DNA from: Clostridia bacterium
GTDB taxonomy: Bacteria > Bacillota > Clostridia > Christensenellales > CAG-138
Direction: 5' to 3'
Length of the DNA stretch: 46,136 bases
Assembly (NCBI GenBank): GCA_017407205.1
Contig: JAFQXA010000039.1
Coordinates: forward strand, 1 to 46,136
Below are positions 24,940 through 32,940 of this stretch, one piece after another; positions within the stretch are counted from its first letter, which is position 1, and the number at the start of each line of letters is the position of its first letter. Made by a program: the position numbers and the translations under genes. Under the pieces are notes generated by a model. That model was given only the letters and a program-made list of their open reading frames with translations, did not search any database and was not told where the DNA came from.

Positions 24940-25815
24940 ATGATTGTTGCAAGTAAAAGGGAGAGATTTGGTTACTACCTCTTTTTATTGCCGGCATTTG
25001 TTGTTTTTACAACATTTATTTTCGGACCCATGCTCTACTCATTCTACCTTTCGTTGTGTAAGTATTCTCTTGTAACAACGAATAATCCGCAATTTGTAGG
25101 GTTTAAGAACTATCTTGATCTTTTTAAAAACACACAGTTCTTGACAGCCGTTAAGAACACTATGATATTCACATTAGCACTTGTTCCGCTCACACTTTTT
25201 GGCGGATTGTTGGTTGCTATGGGTATCAACAGTAAGCTTATTAAGTACAAGCGTTTTTACAAAATTTGCTACTACATTCCCTATGTTTCTTCAATGGTTG
25301 CAGTATCATACGTATTCAAAATTCTCTTCTCGAGCAGACCTGATGCTGCAATGAATGCACTTTTAGCCGCTTTTGGTGTTGCACCTATCGAGTGGTTGAA
25401 TTCTGCTGACTGGGCAATGATTATCATTATCCTGCTTTCATTCTGGAAACAGCTTGGTTACGTTATGATCATTTACCTCGGTGGCTTGCTTGCTATTCCC
25501 GAGGATGTTTATGAAGCAGTTTCGTTGGATCCTATCAATGGACCTACTATGCTTACAAAAATAACGTTGCCTCTTTTGAAGCCTACCACGATGTTCCTTT
25601 TGGTTACAGAGGTTATTAACTCTTTCCAAATCTTTACACCGGTTCATGTTATGACATCGGGCGGTCCCGGTATGGCTACAACAACTTTGGTTACACTGCT
25701 CTATGAAAAGGGCTTTAAAAACTCGAACATGGGTCAGGCAAGTGCGATTGCGGTTATTATCTTCTTCGCACTGTTGCTTCTGAGTATAATTCAGAACAAT
25801 CTTGACAAGGAGTAG
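24940..25815 (+). CDS. Carbohydrate ABC permease, MalF/UgpA type
   Basis: A 291-residue membrane protein with six predicted helices and the EAA-loop region containing EAVSLDPINGPTMLTKITLP (~residues 192-211), which docks on the ATPase. In most family members the loop reads EAA..DGA; here the DGA position is DPI. The first helix (YYLFLLPAFVVFTTFIFGPM) and GGPGMATTTLV near the C-terminus are typical of MalF/UgpA. It is paired with the MalG-type gene 13 bp downstream. No ABC ATPase gene is present in the operon, so a shared MsmX/UgpC-type ATPase is presumably used. Confidence 0.9.
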   Translation: MIVASKRERFGYYLFLLPAFVVFTTFIFGPMLYSFYLSLCKYSLVTTNNPQFVGFKNYLDLFKNTQFLTAVKNTMIFTLALVPLTLFGGLLVAMGINSKLIKYKRFYKICYYIPYVSSMVAVSYVFKILFSSRPDAAMNALLAAFGVAPIEWLNSADWAMIIIILLSFWKQLGYVMIIYLGGLLAIPEDVYEAVSLDPINGPTMLTKITLPLLKPTTMFLLVTEVINSFQIFTPVHVMTSGGPGMATTTLVTLLYEKGFKNSNMGQASAIAVIIFFALLLLSIIQNNLDKE

Positions 25816-25828
25816 GGGGTATTTTGAT

Positions 25829-26680
25829 ATGAATTATAAAACCTTAAGAATTATAAAAAGAATACTCCTTAACATTCCCCTTGCACTTGGCTCTCTTGTC
25901 ATGTTGGCACCTTTGATTTGGATGGTGTCTTCAGCAATTTCTGCCAACACATTCATACCGCTTCAGTCATTGTTCCCCACAGGCGAAGTAACTTTGGTGA
26001 ACTTTAAAGAAGCCTGGATGTTCCCTGCTGCAACAACTGAAGGTCTTACAATGGGTACCTTCTTCCTGAACACTATCATCATGACAGTATGTATTGTTAT
26101 CGGTGGTTTGTTGTTTGACTCAATGGCAGGTTATGTTATCGCCCGTAAAGAGTTCCCCGGCAGAACATTCTTCGGCTTCCTGGCACTCTCTACGTTGATG
26201 GTTCCTTTCTATGTAACTGCTATTCCCCAGTACATTATCGTTAAGGAACTTGGCTGGGTAAACACTTTGACGGCACTTATCGTTCCCTCGTTGGCATCCG
26301 GTATGGGTATTCACCTCTTCAGATCACACTTCAGAAGTGTTCCTATTGAACTTGAAGAGTGTGCAAAGCTTGACGGTGCATCAGACTTCCGTATTTTCTT
26401 CTCGGTTATGTTGCCCATTTCCAAGCCCATCATCGGAACAATGACAACATTGAAAGCAATGTGGTCATGGAACCAGTTCCTCTGGCCTTTGATTGTTATC
26501 AACAATCCTAAGCTCTACACAATACAGCAGGGCTTGACATTCTTCCAGGGTCAGAACGTTACACAGTACGGTTATCTCTGCGCAGGCATGACGCTCGCAA
26601 TACTCCCTCTTTTGATAGTATTCCTCGTAATGCAGAACTTCTTTATCGGCGGTTTGACAGCCGGTGCTGTTAAGGGATAA
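25829..26680 (+). CDS. Carbohydrate ABC permease, MalG/UgpE type
   Basis: A 283-residue partner permease with six helices. The EAA loop ELEECAKLDGASDFRIFFSV (~172-191) carries the canonical AKLDGA segment. The ATG at 25829 is chosen because AAGGAG and GGGGG precede it, while the frame from 25802 overlaps the previous gene. It ends with the usual FIGGLTAGAVKG. The kinase gene begins 28 bp later. Confidence 0.9.
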   Translation: MNYKTLRIIKRILLNIPLALGSLVMLAPLIWMVSSAISANTFIPLQSLFPTGEVTLVNFKEAWMFPAATTEGLTMGTFFLNTIIMTVCIVIGGLLFDSMAGYVIARKEFPGRTFFGFLALSTLMVPFYVTAIPQYIIVKELGWVNTLTALIVPSLASGMGIHLFRSHFRSVPIELEECAKLDGASDFRIFFSVMLPISKPIIGTMTTLKAMWSWNQFLWPLIVINNPKLYTIQQGLTFFQGQNVTQYGYLCAGMTLAILPLLIVFLVMQNFFIGGLTAGAVKG

Positions 26681-26708
26681 TCCAAGAATAAAGGATAAAA
26701 ATTTAAGT

Positions 26709-27671
26709 ATGGAATTATTTGCGGGATTTGATGGCGGTGGCACAAAAACACTTTGTGTGCTCGCTGATGAAAACGGCAATATACTGGGCACAGGAAAAGG
26801 CGGTCCGTCGAATTATCTGTTCTGCGGACAGGAGCTTGCAGCCCAATCTGTACGCGATAGTATTGAACAAGCATTTTCACAAGCGGGCGTAGCAATACGC
26901 CCGCTTCGAGGTGCTTATATGTGCAGTGCAGCGACAGAGATATATTGCGGAGAAAGGCATGTACCTTTCTTTTCAACTTGTATAGATGCACAGCAGCTTA
27001 CCTGCAACAGTGATATCGTGCCTGTATGGTATGGTGCAGCTCAGGGCGCACCTGCTATTATGACGATATCGGGCACCGGTGCTGCAACATACGCTTGCTG
27101 GGACGATCAGTATGCCAAGTCAAGCGGCTGGGGTGCGCTCATGGGTGACGAAGGTTCAGGCTATGATGTGGGTCATAAGGCTGTTCAGATTGCTACGCGC
27201 ATATACGATAAGCGCGAAAGCGATGATGAGTTTTTGGAAGCAATACTCAAGCATTATGACATTGATACACCTCGTGCATTGCATAAGATATTCAGAGAAG
27301 GCGACCAGAGGAGCTTGGTAGCTTCAGCAACTATGGCAGTATTTGAGCTTTATAACAAGGGCAATAAGACAGCTCAAAAGCTTCTTGAGTATGCTGCTGA
27401 TGAAATCGTTCTGGCAGTCAAAACAGCCGGCAGGGAAGCAAACTTTACTTCACCTGTTCCGCTTATTGTATCGGGAAGTCTTTTGCATAAGGACCGTGCA
27501 CTCTATGGCATAGTTGAAGAAAAAATTAAAAATAATTGCGATGTAGTTTCGCATATGCTTCCTGCTCCCATGCATCCTGCTGTTGCGGCAGCTGCTATGG
27601 CACTCAATGAGGCAGGGCGTGTCAGTGCAAGCAAGGCTTTGCTTGAGAAGGGAAAGTTATTGGATTTATGA
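26709..27671 (+). CDS. BadF/BadG-type sugar kinase (GlcNAc kinase-like)
   Basis: A 320-residue ASKHA-fold kinase. Phosphate-1 motif FAGFDGGGTKTLCVLAD (residues ~4-20), a sugar-recognition GKGGPSNYL (~32-40), phosphate-2/adenosine region TISGTGAATYACW (~119-131) and GWGALMGDEGSGYDVG (~138-153) match the BadF/BadG/BcrA family branch that includes N-acetylglucosamine kinases. It should phosphorylate an imported (amino) sugar, or one released in the cytosol. The start at 26709 follows AAAGGA. It overlaps the next gene by 4 bp (ATGA). The context favours a sugar kinase over the benzoyl-CoA reductase activases of the same superfamily. Confidence 0.85.
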   Translation: MELFAGFDGGGTKTLCVLADENGNILGTGKGGPSNYLFCGQELAAQSVRDSIEQAFSQAGVAIRPLRGAYMCSAATEIYCGERHVPFFSTCIDAQQLTCNSDIVPVWYGAAQGAPAIMTISGTGAATYACWDDQYAKSSGWGALMGDEGSGYDVGHKAVQIATRIYDKRESDDEFLEAILKHYDIDTPRALHKIFREGDQRSLVASATMAVFELYNKGNKTAQKLLEYAADEIVLAVKTAGREANFTSPVPLIVSGSLLHKDRALYGIVEEKIKNNCDVVSHMLPAPMHPAVAAAAMALNEAGRVSASKALLEKGKLLDL

Positions 27672-28912
27672 GAATAGGCTTTTCAAGACAGGCAATTACA
27701 CCTGAATATTCAGTTCCAATGGCAGGTTATGATAGGCGAAACTTGCCCTCATCAGGAAAGCTGGATGATATTTTTGTTTCCGTTATCGCACTTGAAGACG
27801 ATAGTGGCGAAAAGGCACTTTTTTGCGGATATGACTTGTTGGGTACTGACACCGGCTTGTGCGAAAGAATAAGAGAGGCTGCTTTTTCGGGTTTTGGAAT
27901 TGCCCAAAACCGTATATGGGTGAGTGCAACTCATACGCACAGCGCTCCGGGTGAGATATTCTTCCGCAGAAAGCTTGATGAAGCTTATATGGAAAAGCTT
28001 GTTGAAGCAAGTATGCAGGCAATAGAATGTGCTCTTGACGACTTGTCAAATGCAAGCGCTTCGCTTATAAATGCGTCTGTTCAAGGCATGGCATCTGTGC
28101 GCACCATGAACAGCGATGAAGCGGGAAGCTTTAAAATGCCTGCCGATATGCTCTTGTTTGAACGTGAAAATGGGAATGTTGTGTTGACTCGCTTTGTTTG
28201 CCATCCGACGGTGCTTAATGAAAAGAACACCTTTGTTTCACGCGATATAGTCGGTGGCTGCGCAAGGGCTTTCAAAGAGGGAGAGCATACATTATTTTTA
28301 AACGGTCCGTGTGCAGATATCTCAACACGTTATTCAAGGCGTGAATCAACTCCTCAAGAAGTTGACAGACTCGGAAGCGTTTGGGCAGAAGCACTCAATC
28401 AGGCGCTTGAAAACGGTCAGAAGCAGAGTATCGGGATAAAAATTTCATCCGATATACAGAAGCTCTATATGCCTCCTGCAAAGTTCTTCTCAGGTGAAGA
28501 AAAGGAAAAGCTTATGGAGAGCTTGAGAGAGCGTATGGCAAATGCACCGGATCAGGGTGCGGAGCGTGAGTATAATTCACGACTTGCCGTGCTTGAAAGA
28601 CCTACATATGGCACGGCGGAAGGTCGCGATATTTATGTCACCTACTTTGATATCGGCGAGCTTATAATTGTCGGTATGCCTTTGGAAGTAAATTACGATG
28701 TGGGTGAGCGTTTTAAGGCTCGTATCGAAAAGGCTGCAGGAAAGAAAGTTTGGATGACTTGCTACACGGGTGGTTATGACGGATATTTGCCGTCAGGCAG
28801 ACCGCTTGATTTTGACAGCAGTTATGAGGACTTGGCGGCTATATATACAAGTGACGCAGAAGAAATATTATGGAGGAGCATAGAAGAATGCGTATCAAGG
28901 AATCAGAATTAA
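27668..28912 (+). CDS. Neutral/alkaline ceramidase-fold hydrolase, cytosolic
   Basis: A 414-residue protein resembling the N-terminal catalytic domain of neutral/alkaline ceramidases (PF04734). The opening FSRQAITPEYSVPMAGYDRR is the family hallmark; zinc ligands would include His89/His91 in THTHSAPG, and His179 lies in FVCHPTVLN. The nucleophile loop is LNGPCADIS (211-219), in place of the usual GDVSP-type sequence; Ser219 is the likely nucleophile equivalent. There is no signal peptide, and the C-terminal domain of secreted ceramidases is missing, so it acts in the cytosol on an imported amide. It is coupled by 4-bp overlap to the kinase and by 25-bp overlap to the M20 gene. Its true substrate is unknown. 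Confidence 0.78.
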   Translation: MRIGFSRQAITPEYSVPMAGYDRRNLPSSGKLDDIFVSVIALEDDSGEKALFCGYDLLGTDTGLCERIREAAFSGFGIAQNRIWVSATHTHSAPGEIFFRRKLDEAYMEKLVEASMQAIECALDDLSNASASLINASVQGMASVRTMNSDEAGSFKMPADMLLFERENGNVVLTRFVCHPTVLNEKNTFVSRDIVGGCARAFKEGEHTLFLNGPCADISTRYSRRESTPQEVDRLGSVWAEALNQALENGQKQSIGIKISSDIQKLYMPPAKFFSGEEKEKLMESLRERMANAPDQGAEREYNSRLAVLERPTYGTAEGRDIYVTYFDIGELIIVGMPLEVNYDVGERFKARIEKAAGKKVWMTCYTGGYDGYLPSGRPLDFDSSYEDLAAIYTSDAEEILWRSIEECVSRNQN

Positions 28913-30042
28913 CTCCTTTGAATGAAATGATCGCCCGTTTGGAAAAGTATGTAAATATGGATTCTCCAAGCGGTGAAGGTGAATGTATAAATAAAATGAA
29001 CCGACAGCTTCAGCAAGAGTTTGAAGAAGCAGGTTGTAGTGTTATCCGCCACGAACGCAAGGGCGGTGACCTTCTGGAATGCCGTTTGGGCACAGGTAAA
29101 AAACAGGTATTGCTCATAGGTCACATGGATACTGTTTTCCCGAAAGGTACTGTCGAAAAGCGTCCTTTCTCGATTAAGGATGGAAAAATGTACGGCCCCG
29201 GCGTTCTCGATATGAAGAGCGGCGTACTTATGATACTTGATGTCATGAAGTACTTTAACGGAAAGCTTCCTGCTGATTGGAGCCTTTGTGCACTGCTTAA
29301 TGCAGACGAAGAAATAGGCTCGCATGAAAGCATGGATAAGATAATGGAGCTTGCAAAAGAATCAGTGGCTTGCTTCTGCATGGAACCATCAAAGCCCGGT
29401 TTTGTAACTGTTGCAAGAAAGGGACTTGCCACATTTAAGGTAAGAACCTACGGTAAGGAAGCACACTCAGGCGTTAACTATCTGATAGGTGCAAACGCAA
29501 TTCAGGAGTTGGCACGCATAATAAATGACCTTTATAAGCTTCGCGATGACGAAAAGGGTATTTCAATCAACATCGGCACAATCGATGGCGGAAGCGGCGG
29601 CGGAAAAGGTAAGACGAATATCGTAGCAGGATATGCTGAAATAGGCGGTGAATTCCGTTGCTATGATGTAGAGCTTTTGGACGAGGTGCTTGGAAAGCTT
29701 GCTGAAATATGTGCTGTACCGAGTGTTGAAGGTACAAGAATAGAATTTGATGTTTCGGCAAAGCGCCCCCCGATGAAGCAGTCTGAAAACTCAAAGAAGC
29801 TGCTTCTTGCAGGTCAGCCCATAGCAGCAGAACTCGGTCTTGAGATGGTAGGGCGTACACATGGCGGCGGAAGCGATGGCTCATATGTCGCATCAGTTGG
29901 CACTCCCGTAATAGACGGCTTCGGTGCAGAGGGTGAATTCTCACATTCATCCGATGAATATGTAAGGATTGACACACTCGTTGCAAGAACGATGCTGTGT
30001 GCCGAATTACTTTGGAAAATAATTGAAGGAGAAGTATTATGA
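28888..30042 (+). CDS. M20-family metallohydrolase (carboxypeptidase G2-like)
   Basis: A 384-residue di-zinc hydrolase. Ligands and catalytic residues are visible: His79 and Asp81 in GHMDTVFP, bridging Asp108 in GPGVLDMKSG, catalytic Glu141/Glu142 in NADEEIGS, Glu ligand in CMEPSKPG, and a C-terminal HGGGSDGS and FSHSSDEY. The family includes glutamate carboxypeptidases, aminoacylases and N-acyl deacylases. The ATG at 28888 has GGAGGAG upstream and overlaps the ceramidase-like gene by 25 bp. In this operon an N-acyl or N-carboxyl amide hydrolase role is plausible, but the substrate cannot be read from sequence. Confidence 0.88.
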   Translation: MRIKESELTPLNEMIARLEKYVNMDSPSGEGECINKMNRQLQQEFEEAGCSVIRHERKGGDLLECRLGTGKKQVLLIGHMDTVFPKGTVEKRPFSIKDGKMYGPGVLDMKSGVLMILDVMKYFNGKLPADWSLCALLNADEEIGSHESMDKIMELAKESVACFCMEPSKPGFVTVARKGLATFKVRTYGKEAHSGVNYLIGANAIQELARIINDLYKLRDDEKGISINIGTIDGGSGGGKGKTNIVAGYAEIGGEFRCYDVELLDEVLGKLAEICAVPSVEGTRIEFDVSAKRPPMKQSENSKKLLLAGQPIAAELGLEMVGRTHGGGSDGSYVASVGTPVIDGFGAEGEFSHSSDEYVRIDTLVARTMLCAELLWKIIEGEVL

Positions 30043-30770
30043 ACAAAGAATATTTGCAAAACATCAGAAATCTTTTGGACAAAATGGAAGCAACACAGTG
30101 TGACACCATAGATGCAGTAGCACAGGAATGTGCAAATTGCATTGCAAACGGCGGTTTGCTTTATTTCTTCGGCACAGGCCATTCACACATGATTTGTGAA
30201 GAACCCTTCTACCGTGCAGGTGGTCTTGCAGCAGTTTATCCCATTCTTGAGTCAACACTCATGCTCCACGAAGGCGGCAGTAAGAGCAGTATCTATGAGC
30301 GTCTTGAAGGCATTGGCAATATTGCAATTGCACAGAACGGCGTAGGTAAGGGCGATGTAGTATTCCTCATTTCAAACTCTGGCAGAAACTGTGCTTGCAT
30401 CGATGCAGCACTTGAAGCAAAGAAGCTTGGCGCTGTAACAGTTGCAATCACATCACTCAATCACTCAAACGGTGTTACATCACGTCATCCCAACGGCAAG
30501 CGTTTGTTCGAGGTTTGTGACTATGTTCTCGACAACGGCGGCGTAATAGGTGATGCTTGTGTAAATCTTGACGGCTTGAATGAGAGCATTGCTCCCACAT
30601 CAACAGTTCTCGATGTAACTATGGTAAACATGGTAATCGTAAATGCAGTTGAAAAGCTCCTTGCTATGGGCGTTACACCTCCCGTATTCACAAGTGCAAA
30701 TACGGATAAGGGTGACTCTGCAAACAAGTCAATCATCGAAGAATACAAAAAGAGAGTAAAGATTCTTTAA
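30039..30770 (+). CDS. SIS-domain sugar-phosphate protein (UPF0309-like)
   Basis: A 243-residue SIS-domain protein with phosphosugar-binding loops FFGTGHSHM (~43-51) and LISNSGRN (~108-115). It resembles the UPF0309 group, which is related to GmhA and glucosamine-phosphate isomerases but lacks proven activity. The start overlaps the M20 stop by 4 bp (ATGA) and has GGAG upstream. As the last gene of the uptake operon it likely isomerises or binds the phosphorylated sugar made by the BadF-type kinase. A strong terminator follows. Confidence 0.85.
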   Translation: MNKEYLQNIRNLLDKMEATQCDTIDAVAQECANCIANGGLLYFFGTGHSHMICEEPFYRAGGLAAVYPILESTLMLHEGGSKSSIYERLEGIGNIAIAQNGVGKGDVVFLISNSGRNCACIDAALEAKKLGAVTVAITSLNHSNGVTSRHPNGKRLFEVCDYVLDNGGVIGDACVNLDGLNESIAPTSTVLDVTMVNMVIVNAVEKLLAMGVTPPVFTSANTDKGDSANKSIIEEYKKRVKIL

Positions 30771-30785
30771 TAAATTCAAAGAAAT

Positions 30786-30830
30786 AAAAAAAGGGCGTTG
30801 AGGATTTAAATCCTCAACGCCTGTTTTATT
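30786..30830. terminator. Bidirectional terminator between ABC operon and phage module
   Basis: GGCGTTGAGGATTT / AAATCCTCAACGCC (perfect 14-bp inverted repeat), flanked by seven A on the left and TGTTTTATT on the right. It ends the SIS gene on the plus strand and the holin gene on the minus strand. Confidence 0.9.
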
Positions 30831-31023
30831 AGAATTTGTCGCTTGAAGTGGGGTTGTTCAATACTCCAAAGCCGACGAGAACGGCGATTATAAGCTCTAC
30901 AAAAGCGTCCCAGCCGGGGATTTCAAAGTGAAACCAGTTCTTTGCAATGAAGAGTATCAATCCACCCACTGATGTCCAGAGGACGGGGGAACGAAATCTG
31001 TTTTGTGCAGTCATTTTTTCCAT
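30829..31023 (-). CDS. Phage holin
   Basis: A 64-residue protein with two hydrophobic segments (SVGGLILFIAKNWF and FVELIIAVLVGFGVL) and the C-terminal NNPTSSDKF, close to the NDPTT-like end of small Gram-positive phage holins (phi-LC3/Phage_holin_1 type). The start at 31023 has GAAAGGAAAA; the longer frame to 31122 runs into xhlA. Its position after endolysin and xhlA supports the call. It would open the membrane for lysis. Confidence 0.8.
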   Translation of the reverse strand: MEKMTAQNRFRSPVLWTSVGGLILFIAKNWFHFEIPGWDAFVELIIAVLVGFGVLNNPTSSDKF

Positions 31024-31040
31024 AGTATTTTCCTTTCTGT

Positions 31041-31256
31041 TTATAATCCTAAGTACCCGACGATAAGTCCTGATATAATTCCTATAATCACGCTTATAAG
31101 GGTCGTTAAAACATTGTCCCAACGCTTGCCCGAAACTCCTTCAAGCTTGCGAAGTCTTGTTTCGTGGTCTGAAAGCTCGTGGAGTGCGGTATCGAGCTTT
31201 GTATCTATCTCGGTAAGCTTTTGCAGCATATCGGTGATTTTTCTTTCGTTATCCAT
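31041..31256 (-). CDS. XhlA-type holin accessory protein
   Basis: 71 residues: a long amphipathic coiled coil (ITDMLQKLTEIDTKLDTALHE and following), the LRKLEGVSGKRWD hinge, and one C-terminal transmembrane helix (LISVIIGIISGLIVGYLGL). This is the XhlA layout of PBSX-like lysis cassettes. AAGAGG precedes the start. It lies between endolysin and holin. Confidence 0.85.
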   Translation of the reverse strand: MDNERKITDMLQKLTEIDTKLDTALHELSDHETRLRKLEGVSGKRWDNVLTTLISVIIGIISGLIVGYLGL

Positions 31257-31267
31257 AGAAAAACCTC

Positions 31268-31999
31268 TTAAAGACCTATAAGCTCACGCATTGCGCTGTC
31301 ATAAACTCCGTCGGTGAGCTTTTTTGCTCTTTCCTGAAAAAGTCTCAATGCCTTATCCGTGTTTTTGCCGAATATACCGTCAGCACCCGTACTGCCGACA
31401 TCGTAGCCGAGCATTATAAGGCGCGTTTGCAACTCTTTAATTTCAGAGCCTCTCATATAGGGCTTGTCCGTCAAATAAAAAGTGCTGCATTTGGGAGTTT
31501 CTTTTTCGATTATGCCTGCAAGCTTTGCAAAACGGCCGTATCTGTTCCAATATGTGCTGCCGGAAGCGTTGATGTCACGCTTTACAACGCCGACATCTCG
31601 TCCCATACATTCTATAACCATGTTGTTGCCCACATAAACACCCACATGGTAAATCTTCGTGCCGTTGTGGCGGAAAACAAAGTCGCCTGCTTTGAGGTCT
31701 TCTCTTTTGATTTCGGTGCTTTTTGCGTAGAGACTGCGTGATGACATATCGCCGGAAATTATCTTGTTCTTTATAAGAAACGAAACAATGAGCCCTGAGC
31801 AATCATAAGCATGGATGGGTGATATTCCCTGCCCCTTTAGCTTATCCCAAAGCTTTAATACACGCTTTACCTGCTTTTCATCGTTGTTCTCACGCTTACG
31901 GATCCATTCTTCCGTTATGTCTGATTCACCCTGTGCGCCCCAGACATATATGCTTTTACCTACCTGTGAGTTAAGAAACTCTATGAATTTATCAATCAT
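31268..31999 (-). CDS. Phage endolysin: NlpC/P60 plus PG-binding domain
   Basis: A 243-residue lysin. The N-terminal ~165 residues are an NlpC/P60-like domain with catalytic Cys67 in YDCSGL and a His in YHVGVYVGNN (~118). The C-terminal ~65 residues are a peptidoglycan-binding_1 repeat (MRGSEIKELQTRLIMLGYDVG). This reverses the domain order of the host hydrolase at 18728. No signal peptide is seen, so release depends on the holin. TAAGGAGG precedes the start. It is the first gene of the lysis cassette. Confidence 0.88.
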   Translation of the reverse strand: MIDKFIEFLNSQVGKSIYVWGAQGESDITEEWIRKRENNDEKQVKRVLKLWDKLKGQGISPIHAYDCSGLIVSFLIKNKIISGDMSSRSLYAKSTEIKREDLKAGDFVFRHNGTKIYHVGVYVGNNMVIECMGRDVGVVKRDINASGSTYWNRYGRFAKLAGIIEKETPKCSTFYLTDKPYMRGSEIKELQTRLIMLGYDVGSTGADGIFGKNTDKALRLFQERAKKLTDGVYDSAMRELIGL

Positions 32000-32011
32000 A
32001 AAATTACCTCC

Positions 32012-32245
32012 TTAAAAATCAAGTTTTCTGTATTGCCATGACTGAACTATTGCATCATCCTCTTCCTGCCAATAGCACATTGCAACATAGCCTATGGGAG
32101 TATCGGGGTCCGTGTATATTACGGGCTTATATCCCTCTTTTCTCATCTGCGCCGCAAATGGATTGAAGTGCTGCATATCATCAGCAGAAAGAAGCGGATT
32201 TGTAGCAAATTCAAGTCCGTCTTCTGTTAATTTTGCATAATTCAT
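32012..32245 (-). CDS. Small phage tail-region protein
   Basis: 77 residues beginning MNYAKLTEDGLEFATNPL and ending in an acidic, Trp-containing tail (YWQEEDDAIVQSWQYRKL). Small proteins of this pattern sit between receptor-binding proteins and lysins in many Firmicutes phages. The function is unknown. AAGGAGAG precedes the start, and the start overlaps the end of the LamG-like gene. Confidence 0.65.
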   Translation of the reverse strand: MNYAKLTEDGLEFATNPLLSADDMQHFNPFAAQMRKEGYKPVIYTDPDTPIGYVAMCYWQEEDDAIVQSWQYRKLDF

Positions 32246-32940
32246 AACGAATATCTCTCCTTATCTTTTTTGTAGTTTTGCAGTATTTCACTGCTGCTTA
32301 ACGCTTTGCTGTATAAACGGCAGGCATAAAGCTTTACGTTTTCTTTGCTTGCCGCATTTTCACCGTTGTTGTAGCCTAAAGCCGCTTGAACAACTGATAC
32401 TGCGTTTATTGTAACCGCACGAGAATCAACAAGCTTGCCGTCACAATAAACCAATATTGATTGCGGCGGCTTCACAACAACGGAAATAAGGTGGGGCTTG
32501 TATGGTTCTGACTCAAACTGAAACTCGTAGCGTGAACCTCGAATTCTCAGGATTATACCGAGAGGTGTGCGTACAAAATTGACATTCGACGAGAATGAAC
32601 CTGTCAGCGGATAAAAGTTAATCCCCTCGGTTTCAAGCGTACTCATATTGTGCTCAAGTAAGTATTCAAGAGTGAAGTCGGGGGAAACGGGCATTTGGAG
32701 CCATGAACTGTTTTTGATGCCGGTGTCGTAGCTTATGTAGCTGTCGTGCCATTCAATGTTTTCCAAAGCAATCGGAAGATTATTTCTGTTGGGTGATAAA
32801 TCGCACCAGGCTGATGTAATATTGGAGTGTCCGCTTCCTGTGTTGTTTATGCCGTCAAAATGTGCAAATAAGCCCGTGCTGACATAATCACTGCCGCCGA
32901 TTAAGTACCTTCTTCTTGCATCAACACTTCGCTTAAGCAT
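32242..32940 (-). CDS. Phage LamG-like (concanavalin-fold) protein
   Basis: A 232-residue protein with a jelly-roll pattern of the LamG/concanavalin type: GLFAHFDGINNTG near the start, a central strand-rich region, VYCDGKLVDSRAV, and LYACRLYSKALSSSEILQNY at the end. The last motif is the classic C-terminal signature of LamG-like phage receptor proteins. The start at 32940 is chosen for its GGAGGT; it overlaps the upstream tail gene stop by 8 bp. It probably binds a surface glycan. Confidence 0.75.
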   Translation of the reverse strand: MLKRSVDARRRYLIGGSDYVSTGLFAHFDGINNTGSGHSNITSAWCDLSPNRNNLPIALENIEWHDSYISYDTGIKNSSWLQMPVSPDFTLEYLLEHNMSTLETEGINFYPLTGSFSSNVNFVRTPLGIILRIRGSRYEFQFESEPYKPHLISVVVKPPQSILVYCDGKLVDSRAVTINAVSVVQAALGYNNGENAASKENVKLYACRLYSKALSSSEILQNYKKDKERYSL

